Positions 29,570 to 37,926 of a DNA stretch of 64,000 nucleotides are shown here, piece by piece. Numbering within the stretch: the first letter of the stretch is position 1; each line of letters begins with the position of its first letter. Both the position numbers and the translations under genes were made by a program. Origin of the DNA: Pelagibius sp964472095 (GTDB lineage Bacteria > Pseudomonadota > Alphaproteobacteria > Kiloniellales > Kiloniellaceae); the NCBI GenBank assembly GCA_964472095.1, contig CAYYIV010000012.1:1-64000 (forward strand). The letters are read 5' to 3'. A model generated the notes under the pieces. It searched no databases. It was not told the DNA's origin and worked only from the letters and a program-made list of their open reading frames with translations.

Positions 29570-30517
29570 GTGCTACAGGTCCTGGTGCTCGGCGCGGCCG
29601 CCGGCGGCGGCTTCCCGCAGTGGAACAGCAACAACGAGGCCTCGCAGCGCGCCAGGCGCGGCGATCCTTTGGCGCGCCCTTCGAGCCAGTCCTCCGTGGC
29701 GGTCTCCGCCGACGGTGAGAACTGGGTGCTGCTGAACGCCTCTCCGGACCTGCGCCAGCAAATCTTCGAGCGTCCGCAGCTGCATCCGCGTGCCGCCGTG
29801 CGGCACAGCCCGATCCGCGCCGTGGTGCTGACCAACGGCGATGTCGACCATGTGGCGGGTCTGCTGACACTGCGCGAGCGCCATCCGCTGGCGGTCTATG
29901 CCACCGGCCGCGTGCTGGCGGTGCTGCAGGACAATGCCATCTTCAACGTGCTGAACCCGGCGTTCGTCGACCGCCGCCGGATCCGTCTCGGCGAGAGCTT
30001 CATCCCGCAGAGCAAGGAGGGCGAGGGGCTCGGCCTCACCGTCACGCCCTTTGCTGTACCCGGCAAGGTCGCGCTCTACCTTGAAGACGAGAAGGCCGAG
30101 GCCGGCAACTACGGCACGGTGGAGGAGGACACCATCGCCCTCAGGATCGAGGCGGCGAGCGGCAACGGTCACGGGCCGCGCCGCTTCCTCTACGTGCCGG
30201 CCTGCGCCGCCCCCGCGCCGGCCCTGAAGGCAGAGATGGCGGACGCCGACCTCATGCTGTTCGACGGCACCCTCTGGCAGGACGACGAGATGCCGCGCCA
30301 GGGTGCCGGCAGCAAAACCGGGCGGCGCATGGGACACATGAGCCTCTCCGGGCCCGAGGGGACACTGGCGGTCTTCGCCGACAGCCCGGTCGCTCGCAAG
30401 GTGCTCATCCACATCAACAACACCAATCCCATCCTGCTGGCGGACTCGGTCGAGCGCGCCGCCGTCGAGGCGGCAGGCTGGGAGGTCGCCTACGACGGCA
30501 TGGAGATCACGCTATGA
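29570..30517 (+). CDS. pqqB: PQQ biosynthesis protein PqqB
   Basis: A metallo-beta-lactamase-fold protein of the PQQ pathway, thought to hydroxylate or otherwise process the cross-linked Glu-Tyr intermediate. The 315-residue product begins VLQVLVLGAAAGGGFPQWNS, the conserved PqqB N-terminus, and contains AVVLTNGDVDHVAGLLTLRE, the family's variant of the HxHxDH metal motif (NGDVDH), and LMFDGTLWQDDEMPRQG. Later GHMSLSGPEGTLA provides another His. The start GTG 29570 matches the family; GTG 29534 in the same frame would add 12 residues without a good ribosome site. Its end overlaps pqqC by four bases (ATGA). Confidence 0.95.
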   Translation: MLQVLVLGAAAGGGFPQWNSNNEASQRARRGDPLARPSSQSSVAVSADGENWVLLNASPDLRQQIFERPQLHPRAAVRHSPIRAVVLTNGDVDHVAGLLTLRERHPLAVYATGRVLAVLQDNAIFNVLNPAFVDRRRIRLGESFIPQSKEGEGLGLTVTPFAVPGKVALYLEDEKAEAGNYGTVEEDTIALRIEAASGNGHGPRRFLYVPACAAPAPALKAEMADADLMLFDGTLWQDDEMPRQGAGSKTGRRMGHMSLSGPEGTLAVFADSPVARKVLIHINNTNPILLADSVERAAVEAAGWEVAYDGMEITL

Positions 30518-31323
30518 ACCTGGCTTCGGCTTCTCCCGCGGTGACGCCCCTCGCATCGCCGTCGCCCGGCCGCCTGCTGGCGCGCGAGGAGTTCGAGGAG
30601 CGCATCCACGCGATCGGTGCCGAGCGCTATCACTCCCTGCACCCCTTCCACAAACTGCTGCACGGTGGCAAGTGCAACCACGGCCAGGTGCAGGCCTGGG
30701 TGCTGAACCGCTATTGCTACCAGAGCCACATCCCCCTGAAGGACGCCGCCCTGCTTTCGCGCATGGAGGAAATGGAACTCCGACGCGAGTGGCGCAAGCG
30801 CATCGAGGATCATGACGGCTCGGCCGGCAACGAGGGCGGCATCGAGCGCTGGCTGGTGCTGGCGGAGGGCGTCGGGCTCGATCGTGCCTACGTGATCTCT
30901 GGCGCCGGCATGCTGCCCGCCACGCGCTTTGCGGTGGAGGCCTACGTGCACTTCGTGCGTGAACGCTCGCTGCTGGAGGGCATCGCCTCCTCGCTGACCG
31001 AGCTTTTCGCACCGAAGATCCACAAGGAGCGCATCGCCGGCCTGCTGGAGCACTACGACTTCGCCAACGAGCGCACCATCGCCTACTTCAAGCGCCGCCT
31101 CAGCGAGGCGCCGCAGGATGTGAAGTTCGGTCTCGACTACGTACTGCGCGAGGCGCGCACGCGCGAGCAGCAGGAGCAGGTGCTGGCAGCCGTGCGTTTC
31201 AAGACCGACGTGCTCTGGGCGCAGCTCGACGCGCTCTACCATGCCTACGTGGCGCCCGGCCACATCCCACCCGGTGCCTTCGTGCCGGAAGGCTGCGTGC
31301 CGGTCACGGAGCTGGATCTGTGA
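30514..31323 (+). CDS. pqqC: Pyrroloquinoline-quinone synthase PqqC
   Basis: Catalyses the final ring closure and oxidation of AHQQ to PQQ using molecular oxygen, without a metal. The 269-residue all-helical protein shows the family blocks EEFEERIHAIGAERYHSLHP FHKLLHGG, QVQAWVLNRYCYQSHIPLKD, RFAVEAYVHFVRERSLLEGI and FGLDYVLREARTREQQEQVL, containing the active-site His, Tyr and Arg cluster. The N-terminal 20 residues are a variable extension. ATG overlaps the pqqB stop (ATGA) and its own stop overlaps the pqqD start, so the cluster is translationally coupled. Confidence 0.96.
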   Translation: MNLASASPAVTPLASPSPGRLLAREEFEERIHAIGAERYHSLHPFHKLLHGGKCNHGQVQAWVLNRYCYQSHIPLKDAALLSRMEEMELRREWRKRIEDHDGSAGNEGGIERWLVLAEGVGLDRAYVISGAGMLPATRFAVEAYVHFVRERSLLEGIASSLTELFAPKIHKERIAGLLEHYDFANERTIAYFKRRLSEAPQDVKFGLDYVLREARTREQQEQVLAAVRFKTDVLWAQLDALYHAYVAPGHIPPGAFVPEGCVPVTELDL

Positions 31324-31619
31324 CCCAGGCGGCCGCAGGGCGCGTCACCATTACCGAGGACTCCGTCCCGGGCCTGCCGGCCGGCGTGAAGCTGCGCTTC
31401 GACAAGCAGCGCGACCAATGGGTCATTCTGGCACCGGAGCGCCTCTTCGTGCTCGACGCCGTCGCCCTGGAAATCGTCAAGCGCTGCGACGGCCAGGCTT
31501 CGGTGGCGCAGATAGTGAATGACCTGGCGGAGGCCTACGCGGCGCCGCGCGACATCATCCTGAAGGACGTCGGCGCTCTGCTGCAGGATCTCGCCGACAA
31601 GCGGATTCTGGCGGCATGA
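31320..31619 (+). CDS. pqqD: PqqA-binding chaperone PqqD
   Basis: A RiPP recognition element that binds PqqA and presents it to PqqE. The 99-residue protein has the winged-helix RRE pattern VKLRFDKQRDQWVILAPERL then FVLDAVALEIVKRCDGQASV and an ILKDVGALLQDLADKRIL tail. The GTG start overlaps the pqqC stop (GTGA) and its stop overlaps the pqqE start (ATGA). It is a separate protein here and is not fused to PqqC or PqqE as in some species. Confidence 0.95.
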   Translation: MTQAAAGRVTITEDSVPGLPAGVKLRFDKQRDQWVILAPERLFVLDAVALEIVKRCDGQASVAQIVNDLAEAYAAPRDIILKDVGALLQDLADKRILAA

Positions 31620-32743
31620 GCGATCTCGGCTTTCCCCTGGCGATCCTGGCGGAGTTGACCCACCGCTGCCCGTTGCAATGTCCCTACTGTTCCAATCCCC
31701 TGGCCCTGGAAGCCGCCAGCGCGGAACTCACCACGGCCGAGTGGAAGGCGGTGATCGCCGAGGCGGCCGACCTCGGGGCCCTGCAGATCCACTTCTCCGG
31801 CGGCGAACCGACCGCGCGCCGTGATCTGGAGGAACTTGTCGCCGCCGCTGCAACAGCCGGTCTCTACAGCAATCTCATCACCGCCGGGGTGCTGTTGAGC
31901 CGGGAACGCCTGGCGGCGCTGGCCGCGGCCGGGCTCGACCATGTGCAGCTCAGCTTCCAGGACAGTGAGGCGGCGGGGTGCGACCGCATCGGCGGCTTCG
32001 CGGGCGGCTTCGAGAAGAAGCTCGACTGCGCGCGCTGGACGGTGGAGCTCGGCCTGCCGCTGACCCTCAACATGGTGGTGCATCGCCAGAACCTCGCGCA
32101 CCTGCCGCAGATGCTGGCGCTGGCCGAGCGGCTGCAGGCGCGCCGGGTGGAGATCGCCCATGTGCAGTACTACGGCTGGGCCTACCTGAACCGCGCAGCT
32201 CTGATGCCGACGCGCGCGCAATTGGAAGCGGCGACGAAGGTCGTCGAAGCGGCGCGCGAGCGCCTCAAGGGGATCATGGTGATCGACTACGTGGTGCCCG
32301 ACTACTATGCACGGCGGCCGAAGTCCTGCATGGGCGGCTGGGGCCGGCAGTTCCTCAACATCTCGCCGGCCGGCAAGGTGCTGCCCTGTCATGCGGCGGA
32401 GTCCATCACCAGCCTCACCTTCGACCGCGTGGGCGAGAAGAGCCTGCGCGAAATCTGGGAACACTCGCCGGCCTTCAACGCCTACCGCGGCACCGACTGG
32501 ATGCCGGAGCCCTGCCGCTCCTGCGAGCGCAAGGAGATCGACTGGGGTGGCTGCCGCTGCCAAGCCTTCGCCCTCACCGGCGAGGCGGGCACTATCGATC
32601 CCGCCTGCGCCCTGTCGCCGGCCCACGAGGCGCTGCAGGCGCTGGCCACCACGGAGTCGGCGGCTGCGGCAGGTAGCTTCACCTACCGCAGCCGCAAGGC
32701 CGGCGAAGCGGGGGTGAAGCAGGTCGCAACGCCATTAGTTTAG
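31616..32743 (+). CDS. pqqE: PqqA peptide cyclase PqqE (radical SAM)
   Basis: A radical S-adenosylmethionine enzyme that forms the carbon-carbon bond between Glu and Tyr of PqqA. In 375 residues the SAM-cluster motif CPLQCPYC follows ILAELTHR (residues 12-26), then FSGGEPTARRDL (SAM-binding GGE). The SPASM region near the C-terminus carries the auxiliary-cluster cysteines: KSCMGGWGRQFLNISPAGKV LPCHAA, then EPCRSCERKEIDWGGCRCQAF. A Cys-rich pattern of this kind is typical of PqqE. It is the last gene of pqqABCDE; no pqqF/G protease is attached. Its 3' end overlaps the convergent gene at 32735 by nine bases. Confidence 0.96.
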   Translation: MSDLGFPLAILAELTHRCPLQCPYCSNPLALEAASAELTTAEWKAVIAEAADLGALQIHFSGGEPTARRDLEELVAAAATAGLYSNLITAGVLLSRERLAALAAAGLDHVQLSFQDSEAAGCDRIGGFAGGFEKKLDCARWTVELGLPLTLNMVVHRQNLAHLPQMLALAERLQARRVEIAHVQYYGWAYLNRAALMPTRAQLEAATKVVEAARERLKGIMVIDYVVPDYYARRPKSCMGGWGRQFLNISPAGKVLPCHAAESITSLTFDRVGEKSLREIWEHSPAFNAYRGTDWMPEPCRSCERKEIDWGGCRCQAFALTGEAGTIDPACALSPAHEALQALATTESAAAAGSFTYRSRKAGEAGVKQVATPLV

Positions 32744-33655
32744 CGGGTTCTTGCCGTCCCTGGTGCGGAAGCCGCCGAAGCCGAGCGCCTTCGCCTTCTC
32801 GAAATCCTGCAGTGCCAGCTGGCTTTCCTGCAGGCGCTGGTAGGCAGTGCCGCGATTGGAGTAGGCGCCGGCGAAGTCGGGATCCAGGTGGATGGCCACC
32901 GAGAATTTCAGGATCGCCTCGTCGTAGTGGGATTGCTGCAGCAGGCCGCGCCCCTCGTCGTTGAACTGTTTGGCCAGGGCCGCACGGGTCAGACCGCCGT
33001 CCTGCAATTGCGTACGGTAGGGCGCCAGTTCGGCATCGATGCGGGCCTGCGCCGCGGCCACAGGGTCGGCCGGCGGTTCATCGGCGCCGTGGACAATCGG
33101 GTCGTTCAGCAGCTCCGGATCCAGGATGATGTCCGGCGGGAGTTCTTCGTCCGTCGCGGGCTCATCCCAATCGGCCGGCGGCAGCTCCACCACCTGGCTT
33201 TCCTTCTCCTCTGCCACCGCGAAGGGTTTCAGCTTGGGCGGTGGCGGGGGCGGCGGCACGATCACCTTCTCGGACAGCACTGCGCTTTCCGACGCGGGCG
33301 GGTCTTGCGCTTCCGGAGCGTCGACGCCGAGGTCGGGCGACGGGGCGGCGACCGCCTCCGCCTTACCGGCATTCAGGGCCGCAAAGGCCGTGGCGACCCC
33401 GCGCAGTTCGTCCAGCAGCCGGGCATCGGGCGCCGCATCGCCGGGCAGCGAGGCGAAGTCCTGGTAAGCTCGGATGGCGGCCAGGGTGTCGTCGTCCACC
33501 ACGCCGTCGATGATCCCGGGATCGAAGCCGAGATCGCGCAACAGACGCTCCAGCTCCTCCAGGGAGGCCTGGTCGAGGGCCAGGGCCACGCTGGCGGGAA
33601 TCAGGAAAACCGCGCCGAAAACGGCAAAGAGAGGATATCGCCAGGGTCCGCGCAT
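32735..33655 (-). CDS. Periplasmic protein with peptidoglycan-binding-like and TPR domains
   Basis: A 306-residue exported protein. Signal peptide 1-27 (ending ASVALA). Residues 28-75 (LEELERLLRDLGFDPGIIDG VVDDDTLAAIRAYQ) form a PG_binding_1-type three-helix domain. A long Pro/Glu-rich linker follows, with a PPPPPPP run near residue 135. The C-terminal 90 residues hold a TPR pair (NDEGRGLLQQSHYDEAILKF SVAIHLDPDFAGAYSNRGTA). The role is likely wall-associated binding or assembly of other proteins. It converges on pqqE and is followed on the other side by the cytochrome gene on the same strand, 71 bp upstream. Confidence 0.78.
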   Translation of the reverse strand: MRGPWRYPLFAVFGAVFLIPASVALALDQASLEELERLLRDLGFDPGIIDGVVDDDTLAAIRAYQDFASLPGDAAPDARLLDELRGVATAFAALNAGKAEAVAAPSPDLGVDAPEAQDPPASESAVLSEKVIVPPPPPPPKLKPFAVAEEKESQVVELPPADWDEPATDEELPPDIILDPELLNDPIVHGADEPPADPVAAAQARIDAELAPYRTQLQDGGLTRAALAKQFNDEGRGLLQQSHYDEAILKFSVAIHLDPDFAGAYSNRGTAYQRLQESQLALQDFEKAKALGFGGFRTRDGKNPLN

Positions 33656-33726
33656 CCGGGCATTCTATCGCGTCGCGCGAGAGAATCGAGCCGCTTCCGC
33701 GGCCTCGTTGGGCGCAAAGGGTTGGC

Positions 33727-34074
33727 CTATTCCGGCATGGTGGCAGTGATCTTGATGGAGGCGTACCAGGCCGAGAGGTCGGCGATGTCCGCGTCGCTGA
33801 GGTCCTTGGCGACCACCGACATGATTTCGTGCTCCCGCTTGCCGGAACGGAAGGCCTTCAACTGGGTCTCGAGGTAGATCTGGCTTTCCCCCGCGATGTG
33901 CGGCGCGATGGGAATCGTAGCGATGCCGTCGATGCCGTGGCAGGTCTGGCACTGCCGCGCCTTCTGGCGTCCGGCCACCGCGTCGGCGGCCGCGGCCGGC
34001 GCGATCGGGCCCAAGGTCACGACGGCGCCGGCGGCCAGGGCGAGCAGCAGGCAGGTGGATTTCTTCGCGGTCAT
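33727..34074 (-). CDS. Periplasmic c-type cytochrome, class I
   Basis: A 115-residue electron carrier. The leader MTAKKSTCLLLALAAGAVVT ... PAAAA is a Sec signal. The mature protein has one heme site, CQTCH in GRQKARQCQTCHGIDGIATI, and an axial Met candidate in HEIMSVVAKDLSDADIADLS AWYASI. ATG 34074 follows the family start; the longer frame to 34302 is antisense to the dehydrogenase and not used. It lies 79 bp downstream of the PQQ-type sugar dehydrogenase, in the same orientation, and most likely accepts electrons from it and passes them to the respiratory chain. Confidence 0.88.
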   Translation of the reverse strand: MTAKKSTCLLLALAAGAVVTLGPIAPAAAADAVAGRQKARQCQTCHGIDGIATIPIAPHIAGESQIYLETQLKAFRSGKREHEIMSVVAKDLSDADIADLSAWYASIKITATMPE

Positions 34075-34153
34075 GGAGGGTCCCGTTGGATCGCTGCAAG
34101 AACGGCGGCCAGGCTTATCTGCCCGGCCGCCGCAGGCTTTTGCTCCGTCAGGC

Positions 34154-35398
34154 TCAGTCGCCGTAGGAGATGCGGTAAATGGCACCGGCGAGATCGTCGG
34201 AAACCAGGATGGAGCCGTCGCGCAGTTCGACCACGTCGACGGGGCGGCCGAGGTACTCGCCGTTCTCGTCGATCCAGCCGTCGGCAAAGACCTCGGTCTC
34301 ACCGGCGGAGCCGTCCTCGTTCAGCGGCGTGAACATCACCCTTGCGCCGATCGGGGTGGTGCGGTTCCACGAGCCGTGCTGGGCCGAGAAGATGCCGCCG
34401 CGGTACTTCGCCGGGAACTGGCGTCCCTTGTAGAAGTGCATGCCGAGGTCGGCCGCGTGGGCGTCCATGGCGACCTCCGGGAAAATCACGTCGGCCGGCG
34501 GTTCGGAATCGGCGTACTCGTTGGTGCGGGTATCGCCGCCGCCGTACCACGGGAAGCCGAAGTGCTGGCCCTTGGCGGTCTGACGGTTCAACTCGCCCGG
34601 CGGAATGTTGTCGCCCATGCCGTCGACCTGATTGTCGGTGAACCACAGATCGCCGTTGGCCGGATTGAAGTCGAGGCCGACGGAGTTGCGGACGCCGTAG
34701 GTGTAGACCTCCCGTTGCGTGCCGTCACGGTTCATGCGGATGATGCCGCCGATCCCGTGCTGGGTGTAGAGCTCCATCTTCTCCGGCGCCGGGACGTTGA
34801 AGGGCTGCCCGATCGCGATGTAGAGCTTGTCGTCCGGCCCGATGGCGCAGACCCGCGCTGTGTGGTTGTAGCTCACCTCCGACTCGGGGATCAGCTTGCC
34901 GCCGGCCACCACCTCGAAGGCCGCAACGTCGGGGCTCTCGTAAAAGAACTCGGCGGCCGGATAGACCAGCACCCGGTTCTGCTCGGCTATGTAGAGGAAG
35001 CCGTCCTCGGAGAAGCAGGGGCCGTTGGGAATGGCGAAGTCGATCGAAGGCGCAAAGCTCTTCACCTCGTCGGCGACACGGTCCTTGTTGCGGTCGGTGA
35101 CCGACCAGGCCTTGGTCTTGCGGGTGCCGACGAAGGTCACGACGCCCTGCGGGCCGACCGCCATGTGTCGGGCATCCGGCACCACGGCATAGAGGTCGAT
35201 CTTGAAGCCGGCAGGCAGGTTGATCCGCTCGAGATTCTTGCGGATGCCGTCAGCGTAGGCGCCGCTCTGTTCGATCACTTCGAACTCGGTCACGCCGGTG
35301 GTCTGGAAGGCACCGAGCTTTTCGAGATTGCTCTGCGCCAACGCGGGTGTCGCCAGTATGAGGGCGGCCAGCGATACAAGGGGTAGGGATTTTCGCAT
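34154..35398 (-). CDS. PQQ-dependent sugar (aldose/sorbosone-type) dehydrogenase
   Basis: A periplasmic soluble quinoprotein that oxidises a sugar or sugar aldehyde. The 414-residue protein has a signal peptide (MRKSLPLVSLAALILATPAL AQ) and a six-bladed beta-propeller of the soluble glucose/sorbosone dehydrogenase type: GFKIDLYAVVPDARHMAVGP (early conserved His), YNHTARVCAIGPDDKLYIAI, YTYGVRNSVGLDFNPANGDL WFTDN, and DLGMHFYKGRQFPAKYRGGI FSAQHGSWNRT. Asn, His and Arg at these blades hold PQQ and substrate in relatives. It is the only probable PQQ user in the window and lies 2.6 kb from pqqE, with its cytochrome next to it. The exact sugar is not readable. Confidence 0.87.
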   Translation of the reverse strand: MRKSLPLVSLAALILATPALAQSNLEKLGAFQTTGVTEFEVIEQSGAYADGIRKNLERINLPAGFKIDLYAVVPDARHMAVGPQGVVTFVGTRKTKAWSVTDRNKDRVADEVKSFAPSIDFAIPNGPCFSEDGFLYIAEQNRVLVYPAAEFFYESPDVAAFEVVAGGKLIPESEVSYNHTARVCAIGPDDKLYIAIGQPFNVPAPEKMELYTQHGIGGIIRMNRDGTQREVYTYGVRNSVGLDFNPANGDLWFTDNQVDGMGDNIPPGELNRQTAKGQHFGFPWYGGGDTRTNEYADSEPPADVIFPEVAMDAHAADLGMHFYKGRQFPAKYRGGIFSAQHGSWNRTTPIGARVMFTPLNEDGSAGETEVFADGWIDENGEYLGRPVDVVELRDGSILVSDDLAGAIYRISYGD

Positions 35399-35594
35399 TT
35401 GAACTTTCCTCCCACTATTTGTTGTTATGCCGCGAGCCTAGCGGCTTTGGGCAGCGGTCGGTAGTAGGAAGATAGTTGATGAACTGCCGCTAAGGGTCGG
35501 ACGGATAAAGTGGATTGGTCGCAATACCACTGGTCATACCACTGGCGGGAATCGGCCCGGCGGGCGTCGGGTCGGAGCGGTGGGAGGCGGCCGG

Positions 35595-36020
35595 TCAGTC
35601 CGCTGCCGGCGCCCGACTTTCCGCCCGCGTGGCGACATAGAGCGCGGCTAGGGCGATGACCGCGAGGGTGATCAGCATCGCCGCCAGGGGAAGTGGCGTC
35701 AGCGCCACGATGACGCCGGCCAGGGCCATGCCGAGCAGGGCGCTGACCTTTGCCTTGCGGGCGATGATGCCGTGGCTGAGGAAGGCCTCCACGGCAGGAC
35801 CGATGCCGGGCCAGGCGTAGATCTTGCGGGCCATGGCCGGGCAGCCCTTGGCGAAGCAGGCCGCTGCGATGATCCAGAAGATGGTGGTCGGCAGGACCGG
35901 CAGCACGGTACCCAGCAGGCCGACGGCGAAGAAGCCATAGCCGGCGGCTGTCCAGGCCCAGGCGTGGCGCCGGCGGGCGGTGGTTTCACGATCGTCCTGG
36001 GCGGCGGTGTGGCTGGTCAT
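35595..36020 (-). CDS. YbaN/DUF454 family membrane protein
   Basis: A 141-residue inner-membrane protein of unknown function. Family marks: WTAAGYGFFAVGLLGTVLPV LPTTIFWIIAAACFAKGCPA (first two helices with LPTTPF-like LPTTIF and the F-x-x-x-C/S pattern), then AMARKIYAWPGIGPAVEAFL SHG, and a C-terminal hydrophobic pair (ALLGMALAGVIVALTPLPLA). ATG 36020 starts MTSHTAAQDDRETTARRRHA; the frame to 36098 is leader. It is divergent from the DUF3313 lipoprotein gene and not linked to the PQQ genes. Confidence 0.85.
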   Translation of the reverse strand: MTSHTAAQDDRETTARRRHAWAWTAAGYGFFAVGLLGTVLPVLPTTIFWIIAAACFAKGCPAMARKIYAWPGIGPAVEAFLSHGIIARKAKVSALLGMALAGVIVALTPLPLAAMLITLAVIALAALYVATRAESRAPAAD

Positions 36021-36218
36021 GCTTGGCTGCAGTTTCGATAGGGCCTGCGGGGACCCGTCCTGGCCCTGGAGATAAGCCGAAGCCGGCGAATTTACCAAGG
36101 CTTTCTTTACGTTGGCTTGACGGCTCCAGGGGCTGGCCGGAGATCCGGCGCGCCAAGGTCATTGCCAAGGCCGCCCTGCCATCGCATCTTGCGGTTCAAT
36201 CCATAGGGAGGAATCGCG

Positions 36219-36926
36219 ATGCCGAGCCGTTTGCTTGCTGCCGCCATGCTTTTGCTGCTGGGGGCCTGTGCCGGCCTGCAAATGCTGACCGAGCGCAACA
36301 GCTCCGCCATCCTGACCACCGAAGTTCAGCAGCAGCTGCAGGCCGGTAAAAGCGACCTCGCCCCCGATCTCTACTACACCAGCGAGAGCGCCGAGGGCCG
36401 CAGCTTCGACAAGGTGATGATCGACCCGATCATTTACTTCGCACCGCTGGAAGACCAGCGAACGATTTCTCCCGACGACCGCCAGACCCTGCTGAACAAC
36501 TTCCACATCCTCATGGGACGGGAACTCGGCAAGGACTTCCTGCTGTCCACCGAGCCGCAGCGCGGCACCGTGCGCGTGCAGTTCGCCCTGCTGCCGGAAA
36601 CCCGCGAGGAAGTGGCCATGGACACCGTCGCGATGGTCGCGCGCGAGGACCCGGAAAAGCAGATGGTGTTAGACAATCTCGCCAGCCCGCTGGCCCAGGG
36701 TGCCGACCTGCTGGTCGAATCCCTGTGGACCGATGCCGTCACCGGCGAAGTGCTGGGGGCGACCGTCGACCGCCACTTCGGCCAGGCCAGCTTCAACGGC
36801 TCGGGCTTCAAGAGCTGGGCCGACGTAAACCGCTACCTGGAGGCCTACGCGGTGCTCGTCCGCTATCGCCTCTGCAGCTACCGCGGCGCCACCGACTGCG
36901 TCGCCCCGCCGCCACCCCTCAACTGA
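36219..36926 (+). CDS. DUF3313 family lipoprotein
   Basis: A 235-residue lipoprotein of unknown role. Leader MPSRLLAAAMLLLLGAC is a textbook lipobox (LGAC, C17). The mature part, KSDLAPDLYYTSESAEGRSF DKVMIDPIIYF, then TLLNNFHILMGRELGKDFLL and LVESLWTDAVTGEVLGATVD RHFGQ, follows the DUF3313 pattern (beta strand with V-x-V-P-x-V-F/Y-x, later E-x-x-D-x-x-T/S-G). ATAGGGAGG lies upstream of the ATG. It ends with a CVAPPPPLN tail. It stands alone between the DUF454 gene and the pilus leader. Confidence 0.8.
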   Translation: MPSRLLAAAMLLLLGACAGLQMLTERNSSAILTTEVQQQLQAGKSDLAPDLYYTSESAEGRSFDKVMIDPIIYFAPLEDQRTISPDDRQTLLNNFHILMGRELGKDFLLSTEPQRGTVRVQFALLPETREEVAMDTVAMVAREDPEKQMVLDNLASPLAQGADLLVESLWTDAVTGEVLGATVDRHFGQASFNGSGFKSWADVNRYLEAYAVLVRYRLCSYRGATDCVAPPPPLN

Positions 36927-37348
36927 CGCGCCACGTCCTGGTCGGCAGGCCGCATTTCTGCGGCCGGAAGCGGCTGGAGGCTGCCATTTTGGCAGCTTTG
37001 GGGCCGCCGGCAGATAATCAATACGTTAAATTCAACTAATCGAATAAACGACTTCCGTTAGTCGTAATACTGCCGGCTGCGCAATCGAAGAGCGCAAAAT
37101 ACAGCCTTTTGGAGAAGTTGAAGTAAATAATCTCCTATAAGAGGCGTTATAGTGAGTCAAGGATAGCTAATCTGCGTAGTACCTGCAGTGAAGCTATGTA
37201 CAGATAAAACCAATAAGCAAGAGCAACTCTCCAATTAACCAATATTTAAAGGAAAACTGCGCGAATACGTCTACGCATTGTCTCGGTACTGGGGGACGTT
37301 CTTTGCCGGGCATGAGTGAACAATTCAAATAAGGAAGAGAGTTGAACA
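36927..37348. promoter_or_regulatory. AT-rich leader region of the pilus operon
   Basis: A 422-bp stretch, of which about 37010-37330 is far more AT-rich than anything else in the chromosomal half. It holds GCCGGCAG (37006) with its complement CTGCCGGC (about 37071), TTCCGTTAGTCG beside ACTAATCG-like runs, and possible -10 hexamers (TATAAG near 37136, TATAGT near 37149). AT-rich, possibly curved DNA in front of a fimbrial operon suggests binding of a nucleoid silencer or complex regulation. No gene is seen in it. Confidence 0.6.
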
Positions 37349-37843
37349 ATGAGGGCTTTCACGAAAATTGCGGCGGCTGGCGCCGTCGGCATCGGCTTCG
37401 CACTGCCATCGTCGACCGCATTCGCCACGGACGAGACCGGTAATGCCTCGGCCCAGATCCAGCAGGCGATCTCCATCACCGAGGACACTCAGATGGACTT
37501 CGGCACCGTTGCCGTGGACGGTTCGGGCGGCACGGTGACGATTTCCGCAGCCGGCGCCGTCAGCGGCCCCGGCGGCTACACCTTCTCCGGTTCGCCGGCG
37601 GCGGGCGCCTTCACGGCTTCTGGCGATGCCAGCACCGCCGTGACGATCGGCTTCACCGCGGGTTCGCTGACCGGCCCGGGTACCGCCATGACGCTGAACA
37701 ACTTCACCCACGATGCGGGCGGCACGCCGACCACGGACGGTTCGGGCGATCTGACCTTCAATGTCGGTGGAGACCTTGTGGTCAACGCGGCCCAGGCCTC
37801 CGGCTCCTACTCGGGCACCTATACGGTGACCGTGAACTACTGA
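37349..37843 (+). CDS. DUF4402 family pilin-like protein
   Basis: The probable major subunit of a chaperone-usher fibre. The 164-residue protein has a signal peptide MRAFTKIAAAGAVGIGFALP SSTAFA and a mature domain starting TDETGNASAQIQQAISITED TQMDFGTVAVDGSGGTVTIS. The 'I-x-x-x-x-x-M-x-F-G-x-x-x' block is the DUF4402 start, and GSYSGTYTVTVNY at the end is the beta strand that closes the fold and is normally recognised by the chaperone. It contains no Cys. AGGAAGAGAG precedes the ATG. It is followed by the chaperone and the usher on the same strand. Confidence 0.87.
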   Translation: MRAFTKIAAAGAVGIGFALPSSTAFATDETGNASAQIQQAISITEDTQMDFGTVAVDGSGGTVTISAAGAVSGPGGYTFSGSPAAGAFTASGDASTAVTIGFTAGSLTGPGTAMTLNNFTHDAGGTPTTDGSGDLTFNVGGDLVVNAAQASGSYSGTYTVTVNY

Positions 37844-37926
37844 GCAGCAGCTTGCTCATGGTTGCTTGGTGACGGGTCGGCTTTCGGGGGAAGGCCGGCC
37901 CGTCCTCGCTTTGATTGGGGGATTCA

